Below are positions 42,539 through 50,194 of a DNA stretch of 64,000 nt, in pieces. The stretch is from AWTP1-13 sp033764875. Its GTDB lineage: Bacteria > Pseudomonadota > Alphaproteobacteria > Rhizobiales > Hyphomicrobiaceae. The stretch spans positions 62,001 through 126,000 of the forward strand of contig JANRIO010000124.1 of assembly GCA_033764875.1 (NCBI GenBank), in the 5' to 3' direction. The position numbers and the translations under genes are program-made. Below the pieces are notes generated by a model that was given only the letters and a program-made list of their open reading frames with translations, did no database searches and was not told the origin of the DNA. Every line of letters starts with the position of its first letter. Position 1 is the stretch's first letter.

Positions 42539-42958
42539 CTACGTCTCCGTTGCCGCTGCCTCGATCGCCTCCATGTCGGCATCCGACAGGCCGAAATGGT
42601 GGCCGATCTCGTGCACCAGCACGTGCGTCACCAGCGCATCGAGCGTCTCCTCCCCGCCCGCCCAGTAGTCGAGCAGCGGCCGCCGGTACAGGAACACCAT
42701 GTCCGGCATGCGCGTGATGTCCGTCACGCTCTTCTTGTCGAGGCTCACCCCGTGATAGAGCCCGAGCAGGTCGAACGGGCTCTCGATCCCCAGGCTGTCC
42801 AGCACCTCGTCCGTCGGGAAATCCTCGATCCGGATCACGACGTCCTGCGCCAGCGCCCGGAACTCCTGCGGCAGACGCTCCCAGGCTTTCGCGGCAAGGT
42901 CCTCGAACACCGCGATATCGGGCGCCTTGCGCGGCGCCCAATCGAGATCCTGGCTCAT
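42539..42958 (-). CDS. Zincin-like minimal metallopeptidase-family protein
   Basis: 139 residues. C-terminal motif VTHVLVHEIGHHFGLSDADMEAIE contains HEIGHHFGLSD, the HExxHxxGxxD signature of the minimal MMP-like (Zincin_1) family; DEVLDSLGIESPFDLLGLYHG and MVFLYRRPLLDYW precede it as in that family. Short, cytosolic, peptidase activity generally unproven. It is the second adjacent gene with an HExxH motif in the same orientation. Confidence 0.88.
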   Translation of the reverse strand: MSQDLDWAPRKAPDIAVFEDLAAKAWERLPQEFRALAQDVVIRIEDFPTDEVLDSLGIESPFDLLGLYHGVSLDKKSVTDITRMPDMVFLYRRPLLDYWAGGEETLDALVTHVLVHEIGHHFGLSDADMEAIEAAATET

Positions 42959-42988
42959 CGAGGCCCAGTCCTCCGGAGTTGACCCAGA

Positions 42989-43303
42989 TCAGGCGACCTT
43001 CTCGATCGCCTCCGGCTCAATATGGGCGGTGACCTGGCTGACGCCAACGACCGCCCGCAGCGCGAACTCGACGAGCTCGGCCGTGCGCGCCGAGACGCCC
43101 GCGAGCCTGAGGTCGACGCTGAGCTCACGCCCGTCCCCATCCTCGCGCGAGGCGTGTACCCTGAGCGGCGTCGTGCCGAGCTTGGCAACGGGCTCGATCA
43201 GCCGCGGCAGCAGCTGCGGGTCGGCGGGGGCGGTGACGAGGAAATAGGCGCGAACGGTCGGGGCGCCGGGCACGTGGCCGGCGTTGGATCGGGCATGCGA
43301 CAT
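42989..43303 (-). CDS. ACT-like domain protein
   Basis: 104 residues from ATG 43303. The pattern RAYFLVTAPADPQLLPRLIEPVAKLGTTPLRVHA (noted as LPRLIEPVAKLG), ELSVDLRLAGVSARTAELVEFALRAVVGVSQVTAHIE fits a single beta-alpha-beta-beta-alpha-beta ACT domain as in IlvH/IlvM-type regulatory subunits, but without their full length. It could bind an amino acid. It lies within the leu gene cluster, which makes a branched-chain amino-acid link attractive but unproven. Confidence 0.6.
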   Translation of the reverse strand: MSHARSNAGHVPGAPTVRAYFLVTAPADPQLLPRLIEPVAKLGTTPLRVHASREDGDGRELSVDLRLAGVSARTAELVEFALRAVVGVSQVTAHIEPEAIEKVA

Positions 43304-43350
43304 GGGAGGCAAGGTCCTGCGACAGGATGATCAATGCAATGCGCGACGGC

Positions 43351-43379
43351 AAAAAGCCCGGAGCCCTCAGGCCACCGGG
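43351..43379 (-). terminator. Minus-strand terminator
   Basis: CCCGG (43357-43361) pairs with CCGGG (43375-43379), with an inner GCC/GGC step, and on the minus strand TTTTT (43355-43351) follows. It lies about 100 nt after the stop of the small gene at 43479-43769. Confidence 0.6.
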
Positions 43380-43478
43380 GGAATAATTCGCGCAATGATC
43401 ACCAGCTGTGCGTTTGCCATAGCGCCACCGTAGGCACAGACGCGCGGCAGCTCAAGTGCGCCGCGCGCCGCAGGCGGC

Positions 43479-43769
43479 CTATTCCGCGGCTTCCGCGCGG
43501 CTGTGCGCCAGCCGCTCTGCGAGGCTGACGTGCGGCCTCTCGGCAGGGCGGGGCTTCGGCAGGTTGTCTCGCGAGGTCTTGTTGATGTCGATCCCGCGCG
43601 AGTCGATCACCCGCGCCGGGATCCCCGGCTCTGCGAGCCGCACGGCCTTCCTCGGCCGGGGTCGCTCGAGCCGCTCGCGATCGGTGACGAGCCTGATGGC
43701 GGCAAGCTCCAGCTCGATGTCCTCGACTAGGCTCTCAAGCTCGCGGCGGTCGTCCGGTCCGGCACTCAT
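43479..43769 (-). CDS. Hypothetical small protein
   Basis: 96 residues from ATG 43769. Two parts: an acidic helix (DDRRELESLVEDIELELAAIRLV) and a basic, Pro/Arg-rich rest (RERLERPRPRKAVRLAEPGIPARVIDSRG). No family recognised. A DnaA-box-like TTTTCCACA (43794-43802, one mismatch) lies 25 bp before the start. Followed by a terminator at 43351-43379. Confidence 0.55.
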   Translation of the reverse strand: MSAGPDDRRELESLVEDIELELAAIRLVTDRERLERPRPRKAVRLAEPGIPARVIDSRGIDINKTSRDNLPKPRPAERPHVSLAERLAHSRAEAAE

Positions 43770-43901
43770 GACGCACACCCTTGGACAGCACGTTTTTCCA
43801 CAAGTTACGCACAGCATACAGTGGTTAACGGGCACGCTCCAAGCGTCAATTGCATCACACTTCGGTGTCTGTGGGGCGATGCGGGTGCGCCGCGCCGCGG
43901 G

Positions 43902-44699
43902 TCAGGCCTTGTCGGCGATCAGGATGGCTTCGTCGAGCGTGAACCAGACCACGCCATCCAATGTGCGCGGCTTGAGGAACGCCGCGAGCGCGGGCTTGGC
44001 CTTGGCGAGCATCTCGGCCAGTCGCGCGATCGTGGGCTCGTCGCAGCCCAGCCGCCGCGCCCACGGATCGAACTCCATGTCCTTCGGAATGCGCTCGGCG
44101 TGCCGTACGCTGAAGCCGCAGGCGCCCATCAGGCGCGCCCACTCGCCCATGCCGAGGCAGCGCCCGTGGCTCGGGTCCCTCAGCTTCTCGAAGGCGTTGT
44201 ACGTCGCCGCCGCCTCGGCGAGCTCCGCCTCCGTGAACCCGGGCGTCGATTGCGCGTCGGGAGCGATGTTGTCGATCAGAGCAAAGACCCCGCCCCGCTT
44301 CAGCACGCGCGCGACCTCCGCCACGAACCTCTCCGGGTGCGGGAAATGGTGCGGGGCGATGCGGCTCGTCACCAGCTCGAAGGCGCCGTCGGCGAAGGGC
44401 AGCGCCTCGGCATCGGCCACCGCCGTCTCGAGGTTCTCAAGCCCCCGCTCCTTCGCGAGCTTGTCGGCCTCGGCCAGCATCTCCGTCGTGATGTCGCTGG
44501 CGATCACGTGCGCCACGTGCGGCGCGAGGGCCGCCGCCGTGTGGCCCGCACCCGTCGCGATGTCGAGCGCGCGCCAGCTCTTTTGCGGCGCCACCAGCTC
44601 GACGACCCGGGCGAGGCTGGCGCCCTTGGCGTGCACCTGCGACGTGGCATAGGCCGCCGCATGCGCCCCGAACTGCTGCTGCACGAGGGTCTTGGACAT
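43902..44699 (-). CDS. Class I SAM-dependent methyltransferase (UbiE-like)
   Basis: 265 residues from ATG 44699; an open extension into leuC is spurious. SAM-binding motif I ALDIATGAGHTAAALAPHV, acidic motif ASDITTEMLAEAD, ADAEALPFADGAFELVTSRIAPHHFPHPERFVAEVARVLKRGG (noted as AEALPFADGAFELVTSRIA). The HHF-P-H-x-x-x-F-x-x-E-x-x-R-VLKPGG pattern resembles ubiquinone/menaquinone-type and YcgJ-like methyltransferases. Substrate unknown. It lies 41 nt after leuC and may be in its operon. Confidence 0.87.
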   Translation of the reverse strand: MSKTLVQQQFGAHAAAYATSQVHAKGASLARVVELVAPQKSWRALDIATGAGHTAAALAPHVAHVIASDITTEMLAEADKLAKERGLENLETAVADAEALPFADGAFELVTSRIAPHHFPHPERFVAEVARVLKRGGVFALIDNIAPDAQSTPGFTEAELAEAAATYNAFEKLRDPSHGRCLGMGEWARLMGACGFSVRHAERIPKDMEFDPWARRLGCDEPTIARLAEMLAKAKPALAAFLKPRTLDGVVWFTLDEAILIADKA

Positions 44700-44740
44700 G
44701 GCGCTGATCTCCCTCCTCGAGCAGGGCGTGCCTCGCCCCC

Positions 44741-46153
44741 TCAGAGCTTGCGTGCGTCCACGAAATGCCCGGCGAGAGCCGCGGCCGCCGCCATCCGCGG
44801 CGAGACCAGGTGCGTCCGCCCGCGATAGCCTTGCCGTCCCTCGAAATTGCGGTTCGAGGTGGAGGCGCAGCGCTGGCCGGGCTTCAGCTGATCGGGGTTC
44901 ATGCCCAGGCACATGGAGCAGCCCGGCTCCCGCCACTGGAAGCCCGCGGCGAGGAAGATCTTGTCGAGCCCCTCGGCCTCCGCCTGCTCCTTCACCAGGC
45001 CCGAGCCCGGCACGATCATCGCGTAGGCCAACCGGTCTGACACCGTCTTGCCCTCGACCACCTTGGCCACCTCGCGCAGGTCCTCGATGCGGCCGTTGGT
45101 GCACGAGCCGATCCAGATCACGTCGAGCGGGATGTCCTGGATGCGCGTGCCGGCGGCAAGGCCCATGTACTCGAGCGCGCGCGCGGTCTTGGCTCGCTTC
45201 GCCTCGTCGTGGATCTTGGCCGGGTCGGGCACGACGCCGTCGACGGTGGCCACGTCCTCCGGGCTCGTCCCCCAGGTCACGATCGGCGGCAGGTTGGCCG
45301 CATCGAGCGTGATCACGCTGTCGAAGTGCGCGCCCGCATCCGTGTGCAGCGTCTCCCAGTATCTCATGGCCATGTCCCAGGCCGCGCCCTTGGGCGACTT
45401 GGGCCGGCCCTTGAGGTAGGCGTACGTCAGCTCGTCCGGCGCCACCATGCCGGCGCGCGCGCCGCCCTCGATCGACATGTTGCACACCGTCATGCGGCCT
45501 TCCATGCTGAGGCCGCGGATCGCCTCGCCGTCGTACTCGATGACGTGTCCCGTGCCGCCGGCCGTGCCGATCTTGCCGATGATGGCGAGGATGATGTCCT
45601 TCGCACCCACGCCCGCCGGCGGCGTCCCGTTGACGGTGACGCGCATGTTCTTGGCCTTCTTCTGCGTCAGCGTCTGGGTGGCGAGCACGTGCTCCACCTC
45701 GCTGGTGCCGATGCCGTGCGCCAGCGCGCCGAACGCGCCGTGCGTCGAGGTATGGCTGTCGCCGCACACGATGGTCGTGCCGGGCAGTGTGAAGCCCTGC
45801 TCCGGCCCGATCACGTGCACGATGCCCTGCCGCACGTCGAGCTCACTATAATACTCGATGCCGAACTCGGCGGCGTTCTTGGCGAGCGTCTCGACCTGGA
45901 TGCGGCTTTCCTCGTCCGCGATGCCCTTGCGGCGGTCGGAGGTCGGCACGTTGTGGTCGACCACGGCCAGCGTCTTGGACGGCGCCCGCACCTTGCGGCC
46001 GGTCATGCGCAGCCCCTCGAAGGCCTGCGGGCTCGTCACCTCGTGCACGAGATGGCGGTCGATGTAGAGGATGCAGGTGCCGTCGTCCTGGCGCGCCACG
46101 ACGTGGTCGTCGAAGATCTTGTCGTAGAGGGTTTTTGCTTGGGCGTTGGCCAT
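44741..46153 (-). CDS. leuC: 3-isopropylmalate dehydratase large subunit
   Basis: 470 residues. Aconitase fold with cluster cysteines in TIVCGDSHTSTHGAFGALA, IGSCTNGRIEDLREVA and EPGCSMCLGMNPDQLKPGQRCASTSNRNFEGRQG, the last noted by CSMCLGMN and CASTSNRNFEGR. It holds the [4Fe-4S] cluster and works with LeuD in leucine synthesis. Preceded by a terminator-like hairpin 70 nt upstream that could be an attenuator. Confidence 0.97.
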   Translation of the reverse strand: MANAQAKTLYDKIFDDHVVARQDDGTCILYIDRHLVHEVTSPQAFEGLRMTGRKVRAPSKTLAVVDHNVPTSDRRKGIADEESRIQVETLAKNAAEFGIEYYSELDVRQGIVHVIGPEQGFTLPGTTIVCGDSHTSTHGAFGALAHGIGTSEVEHVLATQTLTQKKAKNMRVTVNGTPPAGVGAKDIILAIIGKIGTAGGTGHVIEYDGEAIRGLSMEGRMTVCNMSIEGGARAGMVAPDELTYAYLKGRPKSPKGAAWDMAMRYWETLHTDAGAHFDSVITLDAANLPPIVTWGTSPEDVATVDGVVPDPAKIHDEAKRAKTARALEYMGLAAGTRIQDIPLDVIWIGSCTNGRIEDLREVAKVVEGKTVSDRLAYAMIVPGSGLVKEQAEAEGLDKIFLAAGFQWREPGCSMCLGMNPDQLKPGQRCASTSNRNFEGRQGYRGRTHLVSPRMAAAAALAGHFVDARKL

Positions 46154-46225
46154 GGCGGGCAGGCTCCCTGGTGCGTCTTGCCGCTGTCATAGCGAGCCCG
46201 CCGCGCGCCGCCAACCCCGCAGGGC

Positions 46226-46256
46226 AAAAAGAAAGCCGGGCGCAAGGCCCGGCCTT
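46226..46256 (-). terminator. Terminator between lsrB-like gene and leuC (possible attenuator)
   Basis: On the minus strand GCCGGGC (46252-46246 side) pairs with GCCCGGC around a 5-nt loop and is followed by TTTCTTTTT (46234-46226). It ends whatever is transcribed after lsrB (stop 46451). Because it is only 73 nt before the leuC start and two further hairpins (GAAGGC/GCCTTC and CCACCC/GGGTGG) precede it, a leader/attenuator role for leuC is possible. Confidence 0.75.
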
Positions 46257-46450
46257 AAAGTGGTTTCACGCCACCCGTGTGGGTGGTTGAAGGCGTCGAA
46301 GGGAGGTAGAAGCCTTCACGAGCTGTCCGTCACAGCTGCGTGCATAACATCAGGCGCGGCTGGTCCTGGGAATGCTCCGGCGGGCATTGGAGCCATGCGT
46401 GCCTGCATGGCTTGCCCGTAAGCCTCCTGTCAGGCGCCCGCTGCCGGTGC

Positions 46451-47341
46451 TCAGAACTTCCACTGCCGCGCCTTCGAGACCATGAAGTCGCGGAACACCT
46501 GCACCTTCTTGGCCGTCTTCAGCTCTTCCGGATAGACGAAGTAGATCTGGATGCTGGGCAGCTCTGCCTCGCGCAGCACGGGCACCAGCTCGCTCTCCTC
46601 CTCCGTCAGGTAATCGGGGATGAGCCCGATGCCGATGCCGGCGAGGATGGCGTACTTCATGGCGAGCACGCTGTTGGCGGCGAAGGCCGGCTTGCGCGGC
46701 GGCTTGCCGTCCAGGCCCGCCGTCTCCAGCGCCCGCACGGCCGACAAGTGCGCCGCCGGCGTGCCGCTGTAGGAGATGATCGGGTGCCCGTCGAGCGCCT
46801 CGATCGACTGCGGTGCGCCGTAGCGCCGCACGTAGTGCGTCGAGGCGTAGGCATGGATCTTCATGTTGAACAGCGGCCGCCGGATCAGGTCGCTCTGCTG
46901 CGGCTCGCTGGTCCAGATGGCGACGTCGGCGGCCCGCATGGCGATGGCGATCTGCTCGTCAGACAGGATCAGCTCGACGCGGATGTCGGGGTAGAGCTCC
47001 AGGAACTCCCGCAGGCGTTGCGTCACCCACACCGTGCCGAGGCCGATGGGGGCGGTGATCCTGAGGTCGCCGGTGGGCTTGGTGGTGGTGTCGGTGAGCA
47101 GCGTCTCCGCCGTCGACAGCTTGCCCATGATCTCGCTGGCCGTCGAGAACAGCATCTCGCCCTGCTCGGTGAGCACGAGTCCCCGCGCGTGCCGGTGAAA
47201 CAGCGAGACCTTGAGCTCCTTCTCCAGGGCCGAAACCTGCCGGCTCACGGCGGATTGGCTCATGCGCAGGGCTTCGCCCGCGTGCGTGAAGCTGCCGGCC
47301 TCGGCGGCGGCGTGGAAAATTCTCAGCTTGTCCCAGTCCAT
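46451..47341 (-). CDS. lsrB: LysR-family regulator, LsrB/VtlR type
   Basis: 296 residues. N-terminal HTH: DWDKLRIFHAAAEAGSFTHAGEALRMSQSAVSRQVSALE (noted as AGEALRMSQSAVSRQVSAL). The effector domain begins GDLRITAPIGLGTVWVTQRL. Identity as LsrB/VtlR rests on its start (MDWDKL-x-IFHAAAEAGSFTHAG) and its place 42 nt downstream of trxB, the arrangement in rhizobia and Brucella, where it controls redox, envelope and small-RNA genes. The protein contains no cysteine at all, although LsrB of rhizobia has been described as a cysteine-based redox sensor. Confidence 0.85.
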   Translation of the reverse strand: MDWDKLRIFHAAAEAGSFTHAGEALRMSQSAVSRQVSALEKELKVSLFHRHARGLVLTEQGEMLFSTASEIMGKLSTAETLLTDTTTKPTGDLRITAPIGLGTVWVTQRLREFLELYPDIRVELILSDEQIAIAMRAADVAIWTSEPQQSDLIRRPLFNMKIHAYASTHYVRRYGAPQSIEALDGHPIISYSGTPAAHLSAVRALETAGLDGKPPRKPAFAANSVLAMKYAILAGIGIGLIPDYLTEEESELVPVLREAELPSIQIYFVYPEELKTAKKVQVFRDFMVSKARQWKF

Positions 47342-47383
47342 AAGGTGTGTCGTTCGTTGCGAAGGCGGTGCTTCGGATTTCTG

Positions 47384-48349
47384 TTACTCCGCAGCCTTCG
47401 CTGCGATCTCGAGTTTGGCGAGGTAGCGCTCGGCCTCGAGCGCGGCCATGCAGCCCATGCCCGCGGCCGTCACCGCCTGGCGGAACACCTCGTCCTTGAC
47501 GTCGCCGGCGGCGAACACGCCGGGAATGTCCGTGGCGGTCGAATCCGGCGCCGTGACCAGGTAGCCCGACGGCGTCGTCTTGAGCTGGCCCTTGAACAGC
47601 TCCGTCGCCGGCGCATGCCCGATGGCGATGAAGATGCCGTCGACGGCGATATCCTGCGTCGCGCCCGTCTTCATGTTCTTCAGGCGCGCGCCCGTGACCG
47701 AGCGCGGCGGTCCCTCGGACCCGATCACGGTCTCCAGCGTCGTGTCCCAGATCACCTCGACCTTGGGATTGGAGAACAGCCGGTCCTGCATGATCTTCTC
47801 GGCACGGAAGCTGTCGCGCCGGTGCACCACCGTCACCTTGCGCGCGAAGTTGGTCAGGAACAGCGCCTCCTCGACGGCCGTGTTGCCGCCGCCGATCACG
47901 GCCACCGCCTTGCCCTTGTAGAAGAAGCCGTCGCAGGTGGCGCAGGCCGACACGCCGAAGCCCTTGAAGGCCTCCTCGGAGGCAAGCCCGAGCCAGCGCG
48001 CCTGGGCGCCCGTGCAGATGATGAGCACGTCGCAGGTATAGACGTCGCCCGAATCTCCCTCGAGCCGGAACGGCCGCCGGCCGAGCTCGGCCTTGACGAT
48101 CTGGTCCATGACGAACTGCGTGCCGACATGCTCGGCCTGGGCGTGCATCTGCTCCATCAGCCACGGGCCCTGGATGGCGGAGGCAAAGCCGGGGAAGTTC
48201 TCGACGTCGGTCGTGATCGTCATCTGCCCGCCCGGCTGCGGTCCCTGGATGACCACGGGCTTGAGCATGGCGCGCGCCGCATAGATCGCTGCCGTGTAGC
48301 CGGCCGGGCCCGAGCCGAGGATGATGACCTTGTGATGCTGGACAGTCAT
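47384..48349 (-). CDS. trxB: Thioredoxin-disulfide reductase
   Basis: 321 residues from ATG 48349. FAD motif VIILGSGPAGYTAAIYAARA, redox pair CATC in VSACATCDGFFYKG, NADPH motif VAVIGGGNTAVEEALFL with HRRDSFRAEKIM, and FAD-contact GVFAAGDVKDEVFRQAVTAAG (noted as AAGDVKDEVFRQAVTAA). It transfers electrons from NADPH to thioredoxin. It is the first gene of a likely trxB-lsrB unit. Confidence 0.97.
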   Translation of the reverse strand: MTVQHHKVIILGSGPAGYTAAIYAARAMLKPVVIQGPQPGGQMTITTDVENFPGFASAIQGPWLMEQMHAQAEHVGTQFVMDQIVKAELGRRPFRLEGDSGDVYTCDVLIICTGAQARWLGLASEEAFKGFGVSACATCDGFFYKGKAVAVIGGGNTAVEEALFLTNFARKVTVVHRRDSFRAEKIMQDRLFSNPKVEVIWDTTLETVIGSEGPPRSVTGARLKNMKTGATQDIAVDGIFIAIGHAPATELFKGQLKTTPSGYLVTAPDSTATDIPGVFAAGDVKDEVFRQAVTAAGMGCMAALEAERYLAKLEIAAKAAE

Positions 48350-48502
48350 GGGGAGCCGTTGAGGGAGTGCCATGGATGCGTGTGGGGGGCGCAAGCGGAA
48401 CGAACGCGGAACACGCGCCGGATCCCCGTCTATAAAGACCTTGCCACGCCTGCGGTCAATGCATAGCTCGCCGGCGCGGGTCGATTGGGGCCAAGGTCCG
48501 GA

Positions 48503-49291
48503 TCAAATCAATTTGAGGGCCTTGAAGCTCGCATGGCCCTGGCGGCCCACGATGATGTGGTCGTGGACCACGATGCCGAGCGGCCTTGCAGCGGCAACGA
48601 TCAGGGCCGTCATGTCGATGTCGGCACGCGACGGCGCCGGGTCGCCGGACGGATGGTTGTGCACCAATATGATGGCGCTCGAGGCATGCTCAAGGGCTCG
48701 CTTGACCACCTCGCGCACGTAGACCGGCGTGTGGTCGACCGTGCCCTTCTGCTGGACCTCGTCGGCAATGAGCCGGTTTTTCTTATCCAGAAATAGAATG
48801 CGGAACTGTTCCTGCGCCTCGTAGCCCATGCTTGCCCGGCAGTAATCGAGCACGCTCTGCCAGGTGCCGAGCACCGGCCGGTTCATCACCGCCTCGCGCA
48901 TCAGCCGCAGGGCGGCAGCGCGCATCACCTTGATCTGGGTGACCGCGGCCTCGCCGACGCCCTCCACCTCCTTCAGCCGCTCGGGCGCAGCGCTCAGCAC
49001 CTCGGCGAAGCTGCCGAAGCGGCTGATCAGGCGCTTGGCGACCGGCTTGGTGTCCTGGCGTGGGATGGCGGCGAACAGGGCGAGCTCGAGCAGCTCGTAG
49101 TCGGCGAAGGCGTCGGGTCCGGCGGCGAGGAAGCGCTTGCGCAGCCTGTCCCGGTGCCCGGCGTGCGGGCTGCCCGGGCGGGGCTCCCGGGCCGGCCCGC
49201 TTGCGCCTCGGCCTGGCTCCGCGCCGGCATCCAGGAGCGGCAGCGGCGGCTCGAGGTTGAGCCCCTTGTCCTTGAGAGCGCCGCGCGCCAT
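48503..49291 (-). CDS. radC: RadC-family JAMM protein
   Basis: 262 residues. Helix-hairpin-helix region near 95-125 (LKEVEGVGEAAVTQIKVMRA) and the MPN/JAMM domain with RILFLDKKNRLIADEVQQKGTVDHTPVYVREVVKRAL (noted as FLDKKNRLI) and the zinc motif HNHPSGDPAPSRAD near the C terminus. Historically called a repair protein, its true role is unsettled. It lies 69 nt downstream of map on the same strand, a conserved pairing in Hyphomicrobiales. Confidence 0.93.
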   Translation of the reverse strand: MARGALKDKGLNLEPPLPLLDAGAEPGRGASGPAREPRPGSPHAGHRDRLRKRFLAAGPDAFADYELLELALFAAIPRQDTKPVAKRLISRFGSFAEVLSAAPERLKEVEGVGEAAVTQIKVMRAAALRLMREAVMNRPVLGTWQSVLDYCRASMGYEAQEQFRILFLDKKNRLIADEVQQKGTVDHTPVYVREVVKRALEHASSAIILVHNHPSGDPAPSRADIDMTALIVAAARPLGIVVHDHIIVGRQGHASFKALKLI

Positions 49292-49360
49292 CGGGTCAAC
49301 TCACGCCATCCAACGCCACGAAGTATGCGAGCTGCAGTATGCGAGGGTGCCGGGCCGGTC

Positions 49361-50194
49361 TCAGGCCGCGACCGGCCCGATTCTGTAGGGCGGCTTGTGC
49401 AGGCCGGCGGGAGAGTAGGTGAACACCTCGCACCCGGTCTCGGTCACGCCGACGGTGTGCTCGAACTGCGCCGACAGCTCCCTGTCCCGCGTCACGGCGG
49501 TCCAGCCGTCGGGCAGGATCTTCACGTGCGGCTTGCCGAGGTTGATCATCGGCTCGATGGTGAACAGCATGCCGGGCTCCAGCACCACGCCGTCTCCGGG
49601 CTCGCCATAGTGCAGGATGTTCGGCCGGTCGTGGAACAGGCGCCCGAGGCCGTGGCCGCAGAAATCGCGCACCACGCTGCAGCGCTCCTTCTCGGCGAAG
49701 ATCTGGATGGCGGCGCCGATGTGCCCCGTCGTGTTGCCGGGCTTTACCGCCGCGATGCCGCGCATCAGCGCCTCGTAGGTCACCTCGATCAGCCGCTCGG
49801 CCCGCCGCGAGATCCCCCCGACCGCGAACATGCGGCTCGTGTCGCCGTGCCAGCCGTCGACGATGAGGGTCACGTCGATGTTCACGATGTCCCCGTCTTT
49901 CAAGGCTTTCGGGCCTGGAATGCCGTGGCACACGACGTGGTTCACCGAGGTGCAGATCGACTTCGGGAAGCCGCGGTAGTTGAGCGGCGCCGGGATGGCG
50001 TTGTTCTCGATGGCGAACTGGGTGGCGATCTCGTCGAGGAGCTCGGTCGTCACCCCCGGCTTGATGTAGGGCGTGAGCAGGTCGAGCGCGGCGGCGGCGA
50101 GCTGGCCGGCCTTGCGCATGCCCTCGAAGCCGTCCTTGCCGTGAATGCGGATCTTGGTGTCGCGCGTCTGCCGGGTGATGTCGAGGTTCTGCAT
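49361..50194 (-). CDS. map: Methionine aminopeptidase, type I
   Basis: 277 residues from ATG 50194; a longer upstream frame is Arg-rich and unlikely. Metal ligands are seen in VNIDVTLIVDGWHGDTSRMF (two Asp), RDFCGHGLGRLFHDRPNI (His), EPGMLFTIEPMI (Glu) and LSAQFEHTVGVTE (Glu). A VCHGIP substrate-side His is present. It removes the initiator Met from nascent proteins. Possibly co-transcribed with radC. Confidence 0.97.
   Translation of the reverse strand: MQNLDITRQTRDTKIRIHGKDGFEGMRKAGQLAAAALDLLTPYIKPGVTTELLDEIATQFAIENNAIPAPLNYRGFPKSICTSVNHVVCHGIPGPKALKDGDIVNIDVTLIVDGWHGDTSRMFAVGGISRRAERLIEVTYEALMRGIAAVKPGNTTGHIGAAIQIFAEKERCSVVRDFCGHGLGRLFHDRPNILHYGEPGDGVVLEPGMLFTIEPMINLGKPHVKILPDGWTAVTRDRELSAQFEHTVGVTETGCEVFTYSPAGLHKPPYRIGPVAA

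Noticed and set aside
43902..45767. Apparent 621-codon fusion of a LeuC-like stretch with the methyltransferase
   Set aside because: The first half is leuC read in the wrong frame; the methyltransferase begins at ATG 44699.
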